From contig JAISCH010000187.1 of the NCBI GenBank assembly GCA_031265725.1, positions 1 through 11,948 on the forward strand: a stretch of DNA of 11,948 nucleotides, given 5' to 3'. The notes beneath the pieces are model-generated. The model was not told the DNA's origin and did no database searches. It saw only the letters and a program-made list of their open reading frames with translations. Both the position numbers and the translations under genes were made by a program. The DNA comes from Propionibacteriaceae bacterium. Lineage in GTDB: Bacteria; Actinomycetota; Actinomycetes; Propionibacteriales; Propionibacteriaceae. Below, piece after piece: positions 1-7,546 of the stretch (position 1 is the stretch's first letter; each line of letters starts with the position of its first letter).

Positions 1-1672
1 CACCGTTCCCACAATCCGCCGCTGTGTTGACGACACACTGCCCCAACTGCCAGGAATCCGGCACCCGGAACAGGCTGGAGCCGAAATTCACCACGCAGCA
101 TCCGTGTCCCCGCTTGAACGCCAGCACACTGGGGACGGCGCTGTCGAGCCAATCGAGGCTCCCCCCGGATGAGAACAGCCTGCGCCGCTCCTGGCTGAGC
201 CTGGTGTAGCAGGCGAGAGTTGAGTCCGGCCGCTCCTGCTGTGACTCCCGGGAGTAGCAAGCGAACCAGTCCGGCTGCGGAAGCCAGGGACTCCTCGCCC
301 CTGGAGGGCTGAAGCCAAATGATTCCCCAACTGACGACCAAGGCAGTGGGACGCGGCAGCCGTCCCGGCCGAGTTCCGCGCCCTGGGACCGAACCCAGAT
401 CGGGTCTTGCCGCGCATCTGGGGGTAGGTCCATCACTTCGGGGAGGCCCAGTTCCTCCCCCTGGTAGATGAATGCGCTGCCGGGCAGCGCGAAGAGCAGC
501 GCCGCTCCGGCCAGTGCGCGCCGTCCGCCCAATTCCAGGTCGGCGGGGCCGCGACGACGCGCCCCGGCGATCATGTCCGTGGGCGGCAGCGGCGCAAAGG
601 ACTGCTGCTGGCCATACCGGGTGACCGTCCGATGGACATCGTGGTTGGACAAGACCCAGGCTGGCGGCGTCACCGGCGACCCGTCCTGCAGCCCCGACTC
701 GATGGCGGTCCGCATCCGGCCCGCGTCCCAGGGCTGCACCAGCAAGTCGAAGGCGAAGGTCTGGTCCAACTCGCCCGGCCTGGTGTACCAGGCCAGGCTC
801 TCCGGCGATGGGAGCCACACCTCACCGACGAAGTATTTCGGCTCTGGATAGCAGTCCCCGACCCGCCGCCAGGCCCGATAGATGTCATGGACCTCGGGCT
901 GGTCCCACATGGCGCAGTTGTGGCTATTCTCATCGTCAACGCCGGGCCAATCCGCCAACTCGGCGGACTTGACGTTCCCATGCGCCACGTCGATCCGGAA
1001 GCCGTCCACGCCCCGGGCGAACCAGAAACGCAGAATGTCGCTGAATTCGGCCGCAACTTCCGGATTTCTCCAGTTGAAATCCGGCTGGGCGGCGTCAAAA
1101 GCGTGGAAATACCACTGCCCCGGACCTCCATCCGGCTCAATCACCCGCGTCCAGGCCGACCCGCCGAAGACGCTCTTCCAATTAGTCGGCGGCTGGTCCC
1201 CAGCGATGCCGCGACCATCCCGGAAGAGGAAACGATCCCGCTGCGGTGAATTCGGTCCCGCCGCCAGCGCCTGCTGGAACCAGGGATGCTGATCCGAGCA
1301 GTGGTTGGCGACCAGGTCCAGCAGCACCCGGACCCCGAGCCGATGGGCGTCTTCGACCAAGGCATCGAAGTCTGCCAACGTCCCATAGACCGGGTCAATA
1401 TTGCGATAGTCGGCTATGTCATAGCCATGATCGCGCTGCGGGGACGGGTAGCAGGGATTCAGCCAGATCGCGTCGCAGCCGAGCCCAGCTATGCTGCCCA
1501 GCCCCGCGCGCAGCCCGGGCAGGTCGCCCACCCCGTCTCCATCCGAGTCCCGGAATGAGCGCAAGTACACCTGATAGACAACACCGTCATGCCACCAAGG
1601 CATCCTGCCCGAAGGCTGCGGTGCGCTTCGAGTCATCAACTGGCCGCTACTCGCGGACTTCTCAGCAACCAT
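1..1672 (-). CDS. GH13 alpha-glucosidase / oligo-1,6-glucosidase, 3' end cut by window edge
   Basis: An uninterrupted reading frame of 557 codons runs off the left edge, so the C-terminus is missing. The start is the ATG at 1672: a GAAGGAG ribosome site (1680-1686) lies 7 nt upstream. A second in-frame ATG at 1636 lacks a good site. The protein is a (beta/alpha)8 alpha-amylase-superfamily hydrolase. Visible GH13 motifs are DHGYD (81-85), region I DLVANH (119-124), region II GFRIDVAHG with nucleophile Asp228, region III GEVW with acid/base Glu284, and region IV LSNHD with Asp345. The RDGCRVPLPW segment (436-445) is typical of actinobacterial alpha-glucosidases. No signal peptide is seen, so it probably acts in the cytoplasm on imported malto- or isomalto-oligosaccharides. 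Exact substrate cannot be read from motifs; trehalose synthase or sucrose hydrolase relatives are less likely. It is transcribed divergently from the fatty-acid operon. Confidence 0.93.
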   Translation of the reverse strand, partial: MVAEKSASSGQLMTRSAPQPSGRMPWWHDGVVYQVYLRSFRDSDGDGVGDLPGLRAGLGSIAGLGCDAIWLNPCYPSPQRDHGYDIADYRNIDPVYGTLADFDALVEDAHRLGVRVLLDLVANHCSDQHPWFQQALAAGPNSPQRDRFLFRDGRGIAGDQPPTNWKSVFGGSAWTRVIEPDGGPGQWYFHAFDAAQPDFNWRNPEVAAEFSDILRFWFARGVDGFRIDVAHGNVKSAELADWPGVDDENSHNCAMWDQPEVHDIYRAWRRVGDCYPEPKYFVGEVWLPSPESLAWYTRPGELDQTFAFDLLVQPWDAGRMRTAIESGLQDGSPVTPPAWVLSNHDVHRTVTRYGQQQSFAPLPPTDMIAGARRRGPADLELGGRRALAGAALLFALPGSAFIYQGEELGLPEVMDLPPDARQDPIWVRSQGAELGRDGCRVPLPWSSVGESFGFSPPGARSPWLPQPDWFACYSRESQQERPDSTLACYTRLSQERRRLFSSGGSLDWLDSAVPSVLAFKRGHGCCVVNFGSSLFRVPDSWQLGQCVVNTAADCGNG

Positions 1673-1882
1673 CGCTCTGCTCCTTCGCACGGGACATTTC
1701 CGGCCACTGACACAATTAGCATTAGTAACTGGATCGATCCAATAACAATATAACAGCCTCGTCAAGTGGCCGCAGGCGTATGCCAGCGAAACTGAATCGT
1801 TGTAGGAAACGAACAAAGCCCGCCAACAGCTTTCGTGGTGATCAAGGCCACATCGAGAGCGATTTCACGCAACAGTTGTAGG
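1673..1882. promoter_or_regulatory. Divergent intergenic region, alpha-glucosidase / fabDH
   Basis: This 210-bp gap separates two divergently transcribed genes. Its part at about 1711-1755 is markedly AT-rich against the GC-rich surroundings. A plus-strand hexamer TATAAC (1749-1754) could be a -10 for the fab operon, with only a poor -35 (TAACTG, 1726-1731) at 17 bp. On the minus strand, TTGTTA or TTGGAT with TAATGC or TAATTG at 18 bp are possible promoter pairs for the glucosidase. A perfect palindrome lies between these elements. The rest, to 1882, would be fabDH leader and shows no convincing gene. Promoter assignments are by eye only. Confidence 0.45.
1730..1741. promoter_or_regulatory. 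Perfect 12-bp palindrome TGGATCGATCCA, candidate operator
   Basis: The sequence TGGATCGATCCA is its own reverse complement and has a central CG, as LacI-family operators do. It sits in the possible spacer of the glucosidase promoter and just upstream of a possible fab -10. Sugar hydrolase genes in actinomycetes are often controlled by LacI-family repressors, so an operator is a reasonable inference. No LacI-type gene is in the window, and a 12-bp palindrome can occur by chance. Confidence 0.4.
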
Positions 1883-3859
1883 GTGCTTGTAATCGTTGCG
1901 CCGGGTCAAGGCGCGCAGACCCCAGGGTGCCTGATCCCGTGGATCGCGGACGAAGCCGTCGCCGCCAAGTTGAATTGGCTGAGCACGGTGACCGGGCTCG
2001 ACTTGGCGCATTACGGCACCGCCGCCGACACCGAGACCATCAAAGACACCGCCATCGCCCAGCCGCTGCTGGTCGCGGCGGGACTGTGCGCGCTCACCGC
2101 GCTCTTCCCCGAAGGCGGCCAGACTGACACCGTCGGGCTGACCGCTGGCCACAGCGTCGGAGAGATCACCGCTGCGGCGCTGAGCGGAGTGCTCTCCGCA
2201 GAGCAGGCGATGGTATTCGTCCGGGAGCGTGGCGAGCAGATGGCCAAGGCCGCATCCGCCCAGCCCACCGCGATGACTGCTGTGATCGGCGGCGAAACCC
2301 AAGACGTGCTGGACGCCATCGAGGCCGCTGGGCTGACTGCGGCGAACCACAATGGGAGCGGGCAAATCGTCGCCGCTGGCACGCTCGCCCAACTCGAAGC
2401 CCTGGCGGAGAATCCTCCAGCCCGGGCCCGGCTGATCCCGCTCAGCGTGGCCGGGGCCTTCCACACCGAGCACATGGAACCGGCCCAAGCTCACCTCGGC
2501 AAAATAGCCCAGGCGATCAATGCTGCCGATCCGCAGACGTCGCTGCTCAGCAATTTCGACGGCCAAGTGGTGCCGGACGGGAAAGCGTACCTGGACAGAC
2601 TGGTCAGCCAAGTCGCCCATCCGGTGCGCTGGGACCTGTGCCTGCGCACCATGGCCGACCTCGGCGTGACCGGACTGCTTGAGCTACCTCCGGCGGGCAC
2701 GCTGGCCGGGATCGCCAAGCGCAACTTGAAGGGCGTCGAGGTCTTCGCCCTGAACATCCCCGACCAGTTGGACGAGGCGCGCGCCTTCATCGCCCGGCAC
2801 GCAGACAGCGCCGCAGCCCAGCCCGTACAGAACATCGCTCCCGCCAGCGGGTCGCAGCCCGCGCCGGCCGCGTTGAACGCTGGCAGTGGATCACCTTTCG
2901 CCAGGATCATCTCAGTGGGTTCGGCGATACCCTCCCGGGTGCTGGACAACGCGTACATGTGCCAGTTCATCGACTCCAGCGACGAGTGGATCACCCAGCG
3001 CACCGGCATCAAGGAGCGCCGCTGGATCGGTGAGGGCGAGGACGTGCGCACACTGTCCCTAGCAGCAGCCCGCAGCGCCATCGCCAAATCCGGGCTGGAC
3101 GTCGCGGAGATCGACGGCCTGATCATCTCCACGGTCTCCCACTTCTACCAAACCCCCGCATTGGCTCCGCAATTGGCCACCGAATTGGGGCTGGTAGACG
3201 CGGTGGCCTTCGATATCTCCGCCGCCTGCGCCGGATTCTGTCACGGAGTGGCCCAAGCCGAAGCGCTGGTCCGGGCTGGGCAGGTGCGCAATATCATCGT
3301 CATCGGCGCGGAGACGCTGAGCCGGATGACCGATATCACTGACCGGGCCACCGCCTTCCTCTTCGCTGACGGAGCCGGGGCCGTCGTCATCGGGCCATCG
3401 GATACCAATGGGATCGGGCCGGTGATTTGGGGTTCTGACGGGGGTATGCGCGAAGTCATCTGGCAGAGCGAGGATTGGGAGCGGGCTATAGAGACTGGCC
3501 AGCATCCAGTGATCGGAATGAACGGCCAAGCCGTTTTCAAGTGGGCGACCTCCTATATCGCCACCGCTGCCAAGCGGGCCTTGGACGCCGCCGGGATCAG
3601 CGCCGACGAGTTGGACGTGTTCATCCCGCATCAGGCCAACGACCGGATCACCAACACCATGCTGCGTTATCTGAAATTGCCCGAGCACGTCGTCGTCGCG
3701 CGTTCCATCAAGAAATACGGCAACAACTCGGCGGCGTCCATCCCGATTGCGATGGACGAATTACTCACTTCTGGCCAGGCGAAGTCTGGGCAGAAAGCTC
3801 TCATCATCGGGTTCGGAGCCGGACTGGTATACGCCGGTCAGGTCGTCACCCTGCCTTGA
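1883..3859 (+). CDS. fabDH: FabD-FabH fusion: malonyl-CoA:ACP transacylase + beta-ketoacyl-ACP synthase III
   Basis: One 658-residue frame carries two enzymes normally made separately. Residues 1-300 are FabD, which transfers malonate from CoA to ACP: GQGAQ (9-13), nucleophile Ser91 in GHSVGE, the malonate-binding Arg116, His194 in AFHTEHM, Gln243. Residues about 307-338 form an Ala/Pro/Ser/Gly-rich linker. Residues 340-658 are FabH, which condenses an acyl-CoA primer with malonyl-ACP: Cys449 in DISAACAG, His583 in IPHQAN, Asn614 in YGNNSAAS. All catalytic residues are present, so both halves look active. I chose GTG 1883 because the protein then begins V/M-LVIVAPGQGAQ, as stand-alone actinobacterial FabD does. 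The frame is open upstream to GTG 1835, and neither start has a strong ribosome site. Followed after 31 nt by acpP. The fusion would channel malonyl-ACP to the initiating condensation. Confidence 0.95.
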   Translation: MLVIVAPGQGAQTPGCLIPWIADEAVAAKLNWLSTVTGLDLAHYGTAADTETIKDTAIAQPLLVAAGLCALTALFPEGGQTDTVGLTAGHSVGEITAAALSGVLSAEQAMVFVRERGEQMAKAASAQPTAMTAVIGGETQDVLDAIEAAGLTAANHNGSGQIVAAGTLAQLEALAENPPARARLIPLSVAGAFHTEHMEPAQAHLGKIAQAINAADPQTSLLSNFDGQVVPDGKAYLDRLVSQVAHPVRWDLCLRTMADLGVTGLLELPPAGTLAGIAKRNLKGVEVFALNIPDQLDEARAFIARHADSAAAQPVQNIAPASGSQPAPAALNAGSGSPFARIISVGSAIPSRVLDNAYMCQFIDSSDEWITQRTGIKERRWIGEGEDVRTLSLAAARSAIAKSGLDVAEIDGLIISTVSHFYQTPALAPQLATELGLVDAVAFDISAACAGFCHGVAQAEALVRAGQVRNIIVIGAETLSRMTDITDRATAFLFADGAGAVVIGPSDTNGIGPVIWGSDGGMREVIWQSEDWERAIETGQHPVIGMNGQAVFKWATSYIATAAKRALDAAGISADELDVFIPHQANDRITNTMLRYLKLPEHVVVARSIKKYGNNSAASIPIAMDELLTSGQAKSGQKALIIGFGAGLVYAGQVVTLP

Positions 3860-3880
3860 GAGCCTGATTTGGATTATTAA

Positions 3881-3887
3881 AAGGAGA
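3881..3887 (+). promoter_or_regulatory. Strong ribosome binding site of acpP
   Basis: AAGGAGA lies 3 to 4 nt before the ATG at 3891 and decides the ACP start: the frame is open further upstream within the end of fabDH, but those starts would add a non-ACP extension. It is the best ribosome site in the operon, matching the high ACP amounts cells need. Confidence 0.75.
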
Positions 3888-3890
3888 GAA

Positions 3891-4133
3891 ATGGCAACAA
3901 CAGCAGAAATCCTGGAAAAGCTCGCTGAGCTGGTCAACGATGTGGTGGGAACCCCGGTCGAGGATGTTCAACTCGACAAGTCCTTCGTGGACGACCTGGA
4001 TGTCGACTCGCTGGCGATGGTGGAGATCATCGTCGGTTGCGAGGAGGCTTTCGGCATCACCATTCCCGACGAGGAATCGAAGAATCTGGTCACTGTGGGC
4101 GACGCGGTCGCCTTCATTGAGGCGCATCAGTAA
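3891..4133 (+). CDS. acpP: Acyl carrier protein
   Basis: An 80-residue acidic protein with the full ACP fold pattern. The DSL motif in DLDVDSLAMVE gives Ser40 as the attachment site of the 4'-phosphopantetheine arm that carries the growing acyl chain. Helix I (about 4-18), the acidic recognition helix II after Ser40 (LAMVEIIVGCEEAFG) and the terminal VGDAVAFIEAH helix are recognisable. The length is normal for the family. It sits between the FabD-FabH fusion (31 nt upstream) and fabF (3 nt downstream), the canonical actinobacterial FAS II order. It receives malonate from FabD and serves FabH and FabF. The family assignment is certain. A role in fatty-acid rather than polyketide synthesis is inferred from the neighbours. 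Confidence 0.97.
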   Translation: MATTAEILEKLAELVNDVVGTPVEDVQLDKSFVDDLDVDSLAMVEIIVGCEEAFGITIPDEESKNLVTVGDAVAFIEAHQ

Positions 4134-4136
4134 ATC

Positions 4137-5390
4137 ATGACCACCGTAGTTATCACCGGGATCGGTGCGACTACACCGCTGGGCGGCGACGCGGCCTCGA
4201 CTTGGGCCGCCATGCTCGCCGGTCAGTCCGGGGTCAGCCTGATAGCCGAAGATTGGGCCGCCGACCTTCCCGTCCGGATCGCCGGACAGTTGAAGGTCGA
4301 TCCCGCTGAACGGATCGACCGGGTGAGAGCCCGGCGCTTGGACCGTTCGACGCAGTTGGCCCTGATCGCGGCCGAAGAGGCCTGGACCGACGCCGGGCTG
4401 ACCTGGGAAGGCAGCGGCGAGGTCGATCCCGAGCGTCTGCTGGTGTCGGTGGCCAGCGGTATCGGCGGGCTGCACTCGCTGCTGGACAATTGGGATGTGC
4501 AGAAGGAGCGGGGCCCCCGGCGGGTGAGTCCGTTCACCATCCCGATGCTGATGGCGAATGCCCCAGCGGCGAATGTCGGCTTGGCGGTGGGAGCCAAAGC
4601 CGGAGTGCACACTCCGGTATCGGCCTGCGCCTCCAGCAACGAGGCGATCTCACTGGCCTTGGACCGGCTGCAACTCGGACGTTGCGATATCGCTGTGGTG
4701 GGCGGCACCGAGTCGACCATCCATCCGTTGCCGATCGCCGCGTTCGCCCAGATGCAGGCGTTGAGCAAGCGCAACGACGAGCCCGAACGGGCGTCCCGCC
4801 CCTGGGACCGGGGGCGAGACGGTTTCGTGCTGGCGGAGGGCTCCGCCGTGCTCATCGTCGAGACGTTGGAGCATGCCAGGGCGCGTGGAGCGCGGGTCTA
4901 CGGCACGCTGGCCGGTTCCGGCATCACCTCGGACTCCCACGACATAGTGCAGCCGGAGCCGAGCGGCGAAGGGCAGGCTCAAGCCGTGGTCAAGGCATTG
5001 GCCGACGCCGGACTGTCACCAGTTGACATCAATCATGTGAACGCGCATGGGACGTCGACGCCGCAGGGGGACTTGACCGAGGCGCACTCGATCAGAGCGG
5101 CGCTGGGCCGGGCTGCCGACTCCGTTGTGGTGACCTCCACCAAGTCGATGACCGGCCATCTGCTCGGCGGAGCCGGTTCGTTGGAGACCCTGGCCTGTGT
5201 GCTCGCGCTGAGAGACCGCCAGGTGCCGCCCACGATCAACTTGGAAGACCCCGAACCCGACCTGCCCATCGACGTGGCGGCCACCGTACGCGAGTTGCCT
5301 GGCGGAGATTTGGCGGCGGTGAACAATTCCTTCGGGTTCGGCGGTCACAATGTCGCCGTGGTCGTCACCAACGCCAACGTCAGCCGCTAG
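4137..5390 (+). CDS. fabF: Beta-ketoacyl-ACP synthase II (KAS II)
   Basis: A 417-residue thiolase-fold condensing enzyme that extends acyl-ACP by two carbons with malonyl-ACP. The Cys-His-His triad is complete: Cys164 in VSACASSNEA, His304 in NAHGTSTPQGD and His341 in KSMTGHLLGGAG, with Lys336 also conserved. The glycine-rich C-terminal NNSFGFGGHN (396-405) is the usual KAS II signature. The length is typical. The start ATG is 3 nt after the acpP stop, so translation is probably coupled; only a weak GAGG lies upstream, inside acpP. It ends the operon and converges with thiL. The last eight codons and the stop are copied, with synonymous changes only, 34 bp further on. A polyketide chain-length factor is excluded because the active Cys is present. 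Confidence 0.96.
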   Translation: MTTVVITGIGATTPLGGDAASTWAAMLAGQSGVSLIAEDWAADLPVRIAGQLKVDPAERIDRVRARRLDRSTQLALIAAEEAWTDAGLTWEGSGEVDPERLLVSVASGIGGLHSLLDNWDVQKERGPRRVSPFTIPMLMANAPAANVGLAVGAKAGVHTPVSACASSNEAISLALDRLQLGRCDIAVVGGTESTIHPLPIAAFAQMQALSKRNDEPERASRPWDRGRDGFVLAEGSAVLIVETLEHARARGARVYGTLAGSGITSDSHDIVQPEPSGEGQAQAVVKALADAGLSPVDINHVNAHGTSTPQGDLTEAHSIRAALGRAADSVVVTSTKSMTGHLLGGAGSLETLACVLALRDRQVPPTINLEDPEPDLPIDVAATVRELPGGDLAAVNNSFGFGGHNVAVVVTNANVSR

Positions 5391-5424
5391 CTTGACAGTA
5401 ACCAACGCTAACGTGAGTCGCTGA
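5364..5424 (+). repeat. Imperfect tandem copy of the fabF 3' end (27 bp x 2)
   Basis: Copy A (5364-5390) is the last eight codons of fabF plus its stop TAG. Copy B (5398-5424) encodes the same eight residues, VTNANVSR, followed by TGA. The two differ at 6 of 27 positions. The four differences within sense codons are all third-position and synonymous (GTC/GTA, GCC/GCT, GTC/GTG, AGC/AGT); the other two are in the stop. Seven bases separate the copies. Read on the minus strand, copy B also encodes the last residues of thiL (DSR, stop) and the preceding Ser. The pattern suggests copy B diverged while part of a coding sequence. Confidence 0.8.
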
Positions 5425-6361
5425 AATGGTCCCAGCCACCGGTCGGCGCCCATTCCGCGCCGTCCACCAGCACGCAGGCTTCGCCTTCGCTGACCTCGCC
5501 GATCACTTGCCAGCCATCTGGCACCCGGTCGGCGGCGAAAGTCGCCACCAGCGCGTGATCGTCTCCCCCGGCGAGGATGAATTGCGCCGGGTCGATCCCG
5601 CCCAGGGCAGCGGCCACCCGTTGCTGGTGCTCATTGGCTGAGAACCGCGCGGTGTCCAATTCGAGGCGCACCCCGCTGGCCTGGGCGACATGCCGCAAAT
5701 CGGCCACCAGCCCGTCAGAGATGTCAATCATCGCTGTCGCCCCAGCCTCCGCCGCGACGATGCCCTGCCGGTAAGGCGGATCGGGGAAACGATGCGCCCG
5801 CACCACAGCGGCCGGTGAGCTGAAGCCGCGCCGCAACACCGCCAGCCCGGCCTCGGCCATGCCGAGATTGCCGCAGTAGGCGATCGACTGTCCCGGCAGC
5901 GCACCGGCTCTGCGCACCGGGGCACGGCCCTCCAAATCGCCCAGCACGGTACCGGTGATGACGGCCTGCTGGCTGCGGGACAGGTCGCCGCCGACCAATG
6001 CGCATCCGGCCCGCTCGCACTCACAGAGCACGCCTTGCTGTAAGCCGTCGATCCACTGCGTTGTCTCGGTCGCGGAGACGTTCAGCGCGATGACTATGCC
6101 GACCGGCCTGGCCCCCATAGCCTCCAGATCGGCCACTGCCGACGCCACCGCCTTGCGTCCAATATCGTGGGCGGACGACCACGCCCGCTTGAAGTGGACA
6201 TCCTCGACCATGGTGTCGGTGGAGACCACAACATCGCCCTTGAAACGCAGCACTGCGCCGTCATCCCCCGGCCCGAGCACCACCTGTGGGTGCGCGGCCA
6301 ACCCAGCGGTCAGCCTGCGGATCATCGGGTGCTCCCCCACGTCCGAGATCGTCTCAGCCAT
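5408..6361 (-). CDS. thiL: Thiamine-monophosphate kinase
   Basis: A 317-residue cytoplasmic kinase of the PurM/AIR-synthase fold that phosphorylates thiamine monophosphate to thiamine diphosphate using ATP. Diagnostic motifs are GPGDDGAVL (30-38), STDTMVEDVHF (47-57) for Mg-ATP binding, ALVGGDLSRS (121-130), DISDGLVADL (213-222) and GGDDHALVATF (265-275). Many homologues have GGED where this has GGDD, a conservative change. The length is normal. Its ATG shares one base with the ddl stop (TGATG), so the two are coupled. The 3' end converges on fabF with a 17-bp gap and consists of the duplicated fabF tail read backwards, ending DHFSDSR, so the extreme C-terminus may be an acquired sequence. 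No terminator is evident between the convergent genes. Confidence 0.95.
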   Translation of the reverse strand: MAETISDVGEHPMIRRLTAGLAAHPQVVLGPGDDGAVLRFKGDVVVSTDTMVEDVHFKRAWSSAHDIGRKAVASAVADLEAMGARPVGIVIALNVSATETTQWIDGLQQGVLCECERAGCALVGGDLSRSQQAVITGTVLGDLEGRAPVRRAGALPGQSIAYCGNLGMAEAGLAVLRRGFSSPAAVVRAHRFPDPPYRQGIVAAEAGATAMIDISDGLVADLRHVAQASGVRLELDTARFSANEHQQRVAAALGGIDPAQFILAGGDDHALVATFAADRVPDGWQVIGEVSEGEACVLVDGAEWAPTGGWDHFSDSR

Positions 6362-7476
6362 CAGCGCAATCCCAATGGCCGGGCCAGAGCCAATTCGATC
6401 AATTCAGCCACCAGGTCGGGGTAGCTCAGTCCGGTGGCCGCCCAGAGCTGCGGGAACATCGAGAGCCGGGTGAACCCAGGCATGGTGTTCAACTCGTTGA
6501 CATAGGCTTCGCCGTCGGCGCAGAGGAAGAGGTCGATTCTGGCCAGCCCCTCGACGTTCATCACGGTGAAGGTACGGACAGCCAATTCGCGCAGCCTGGC
6601 CGTCGTGTCGGCGGGCAATTCGGCTGGGATCGCCAAACTGACTTGCTGCTGGGGCAGATATTTGGCGTTGAAATCGTAGAAGGAGCCTTTGTCATGGATG
6701 ATTATCTCGCCCGGCAGCGACGCTCGGGGAGCCAGGCCGTCGTGCCCGCCGAGCACCGCCACCTCGATCTCCCGGCAGCCGACCAGGCCCTTCTCCACCA
6801 GCACTTTAGGGTCGTGCAGTTGGGCCTCGGCGACGGCCCCGGCGAGCGCGGCGGGATCGTCCACCCGGGAGATGCCGACACTCGAACCGCCACGGGCCGG
6901 TTTCACGAACACCGGGTAGCCGAGCCCGGCCACCTCATCCGCCCAGCGCTGTTGGTCGCGTTCCCATTCGGCACTGGAAAAGGTCTTCCACGGCCCGACC
7001 GGAAGCCCAGCGGCGACCATCGAGCGTTTCATCAGGTCTTTGTCCATGCCGATAGCGCTCGCCGCGACGCCTGCGCCCACGTAACGGATCGCCAGCATCT
7101 CGAACAGCCCCTGGACCGTCCCGTCCTCTCCGAACGGCCCGTGCAACAGGGTAAACGCCACATCGAAATCTTGGAGGTCTTCGAGCCGGTCGCCCTTACG
7201 GGTGGCAATCTGCCCGCCTTGATCCGAACGCAACAGCAGCGCCTCTGGATAATCCGGGTCGACCACCGGCAATCGCCCGTCGGCCACCTCCAGCGCCTTG
7301 ATCCGCTCCAGCGGGACGCGCAGCCAGCGCCCGTCCTTGGCGATACCGACACCGACGACCTCGAAACGGGCCGAGTCTATCTCTCTGGCCACACCGCCAG
7401 CAGTCAAGCAGGAGATCTCGTGTTCTGAACTGACTCCACCGAAGATCAGTGCCACTCGGATTGGTTGCTGGGTCAT
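6361..7476 (-). CDS. ddl: D-alanine--D-alanine ligase
   Basis: A 371-residue ATP-grasp ligase that joins two D-alanines for the peptidoglycan stem peptide in the cytoplasm. Motifs: GGVSSEHEIS (13-22) with the substrate-binding Glu18, LHGPFGEDGTVQG (111-123), GMDKDLMK (143-150), VFVKPARGGSSVG (189-201), omega loop FYDFNAKYLP (267-276), and metal ligands Asp315 (ARID), Glu328 and Asn330 (NELNTMPGF). Tyr273 in the omega loop is the residue that is Phe in D-Ala-D-lactate ligases, so normal D-Ala-D-Ala synthesis is expected. The length fits the actinobacterial form. It starts 70 bp after leuD, has a weak ribosome site and overlaps thiL by one base. A long antisense frame over it is not a gene. Confidence 0.96.
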   Translation of the reverse strand: MTQQPIRVALIFGGVSSEHEISCLTAGGVAREIDSARFEVVGVGIAKDGRWLRVPLERIKALEVADGRLPVVDPDYPEALLLRSDQGGQIATRKGDRLEDLQDFDVAFTLLHGPFGEDGTVQGLFEMLAIRYVGAGVAASAIGMDKDLMKRSMVAAGLPVGPWKTFSSAEWERDQQRWADEVAGLGYPVFVKPARGGSSVGISRVDDPAALAGAVAEAQLHDPKVLVEKGLVGCREIEVAVLGGHDGLAPRASLPGEIIIHDKGSFYDFNAKYLPQQQVSLAIPAELPADTTARLRELAVRTFTVMNVEGLARIDLFLCADGEAYVNELNTMPGFTRLSMFPQLWAATGLSYPDLVAELIELALARPLGLR

Positions 7477-7546
7477 GATGAGGTCACTCTATCCGATAAT
7501 CCGCTGGCCGCCCTAGCTCCGGCAAAAACCGCGTGACGATCAGTCG
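7477..7546. other. Short leuD-ddl intergenic gap
   Basis: Seventy bases separate the leuD stop from the ddl start on the minus strand. A small hairpin (5-bp arms TCAGT/ACTGA, 7540-7553) overlaps the leuD stop codon. It is followed on the minus strand, 11 bases later, by a run of five T, too distant for a good intrinsic terminator. No clear promoter hexamers were found for ddl, so read-through from leuCD is possible. Confidence 0.3.

Noticed and set aside
632..1249. A 205-codon plus-strand frame in the left region
   Set aside because: It lies antisense to the GH13 alpha-glucosidase, whose continuous frame and four catalytic regions explain this DNA.
2780..2910. FabD and FabH as two genes with a hidden start or frameshift
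   Set aside because: The frame is continuous through the linker with no stop, and no ribosome site with a start codon precedes the FabH domain.
6286..7428. A 380-codon plus-strand open frame
   Set aside because: It is antisense to ddl and thiL, whose motifs are unmistakable, and its translation is a low-complexity Arg/Gln/His mix, as antisense frames of GC-rich genes give.
6361..7476. VanA-like D-Ala-D-lactate ligase
   Set aside because: The omega loop keeps Tyr273 (AKYLP) and the sequence follows ordinary Ddl; no vanH, vanX or sensor genes are nearby.
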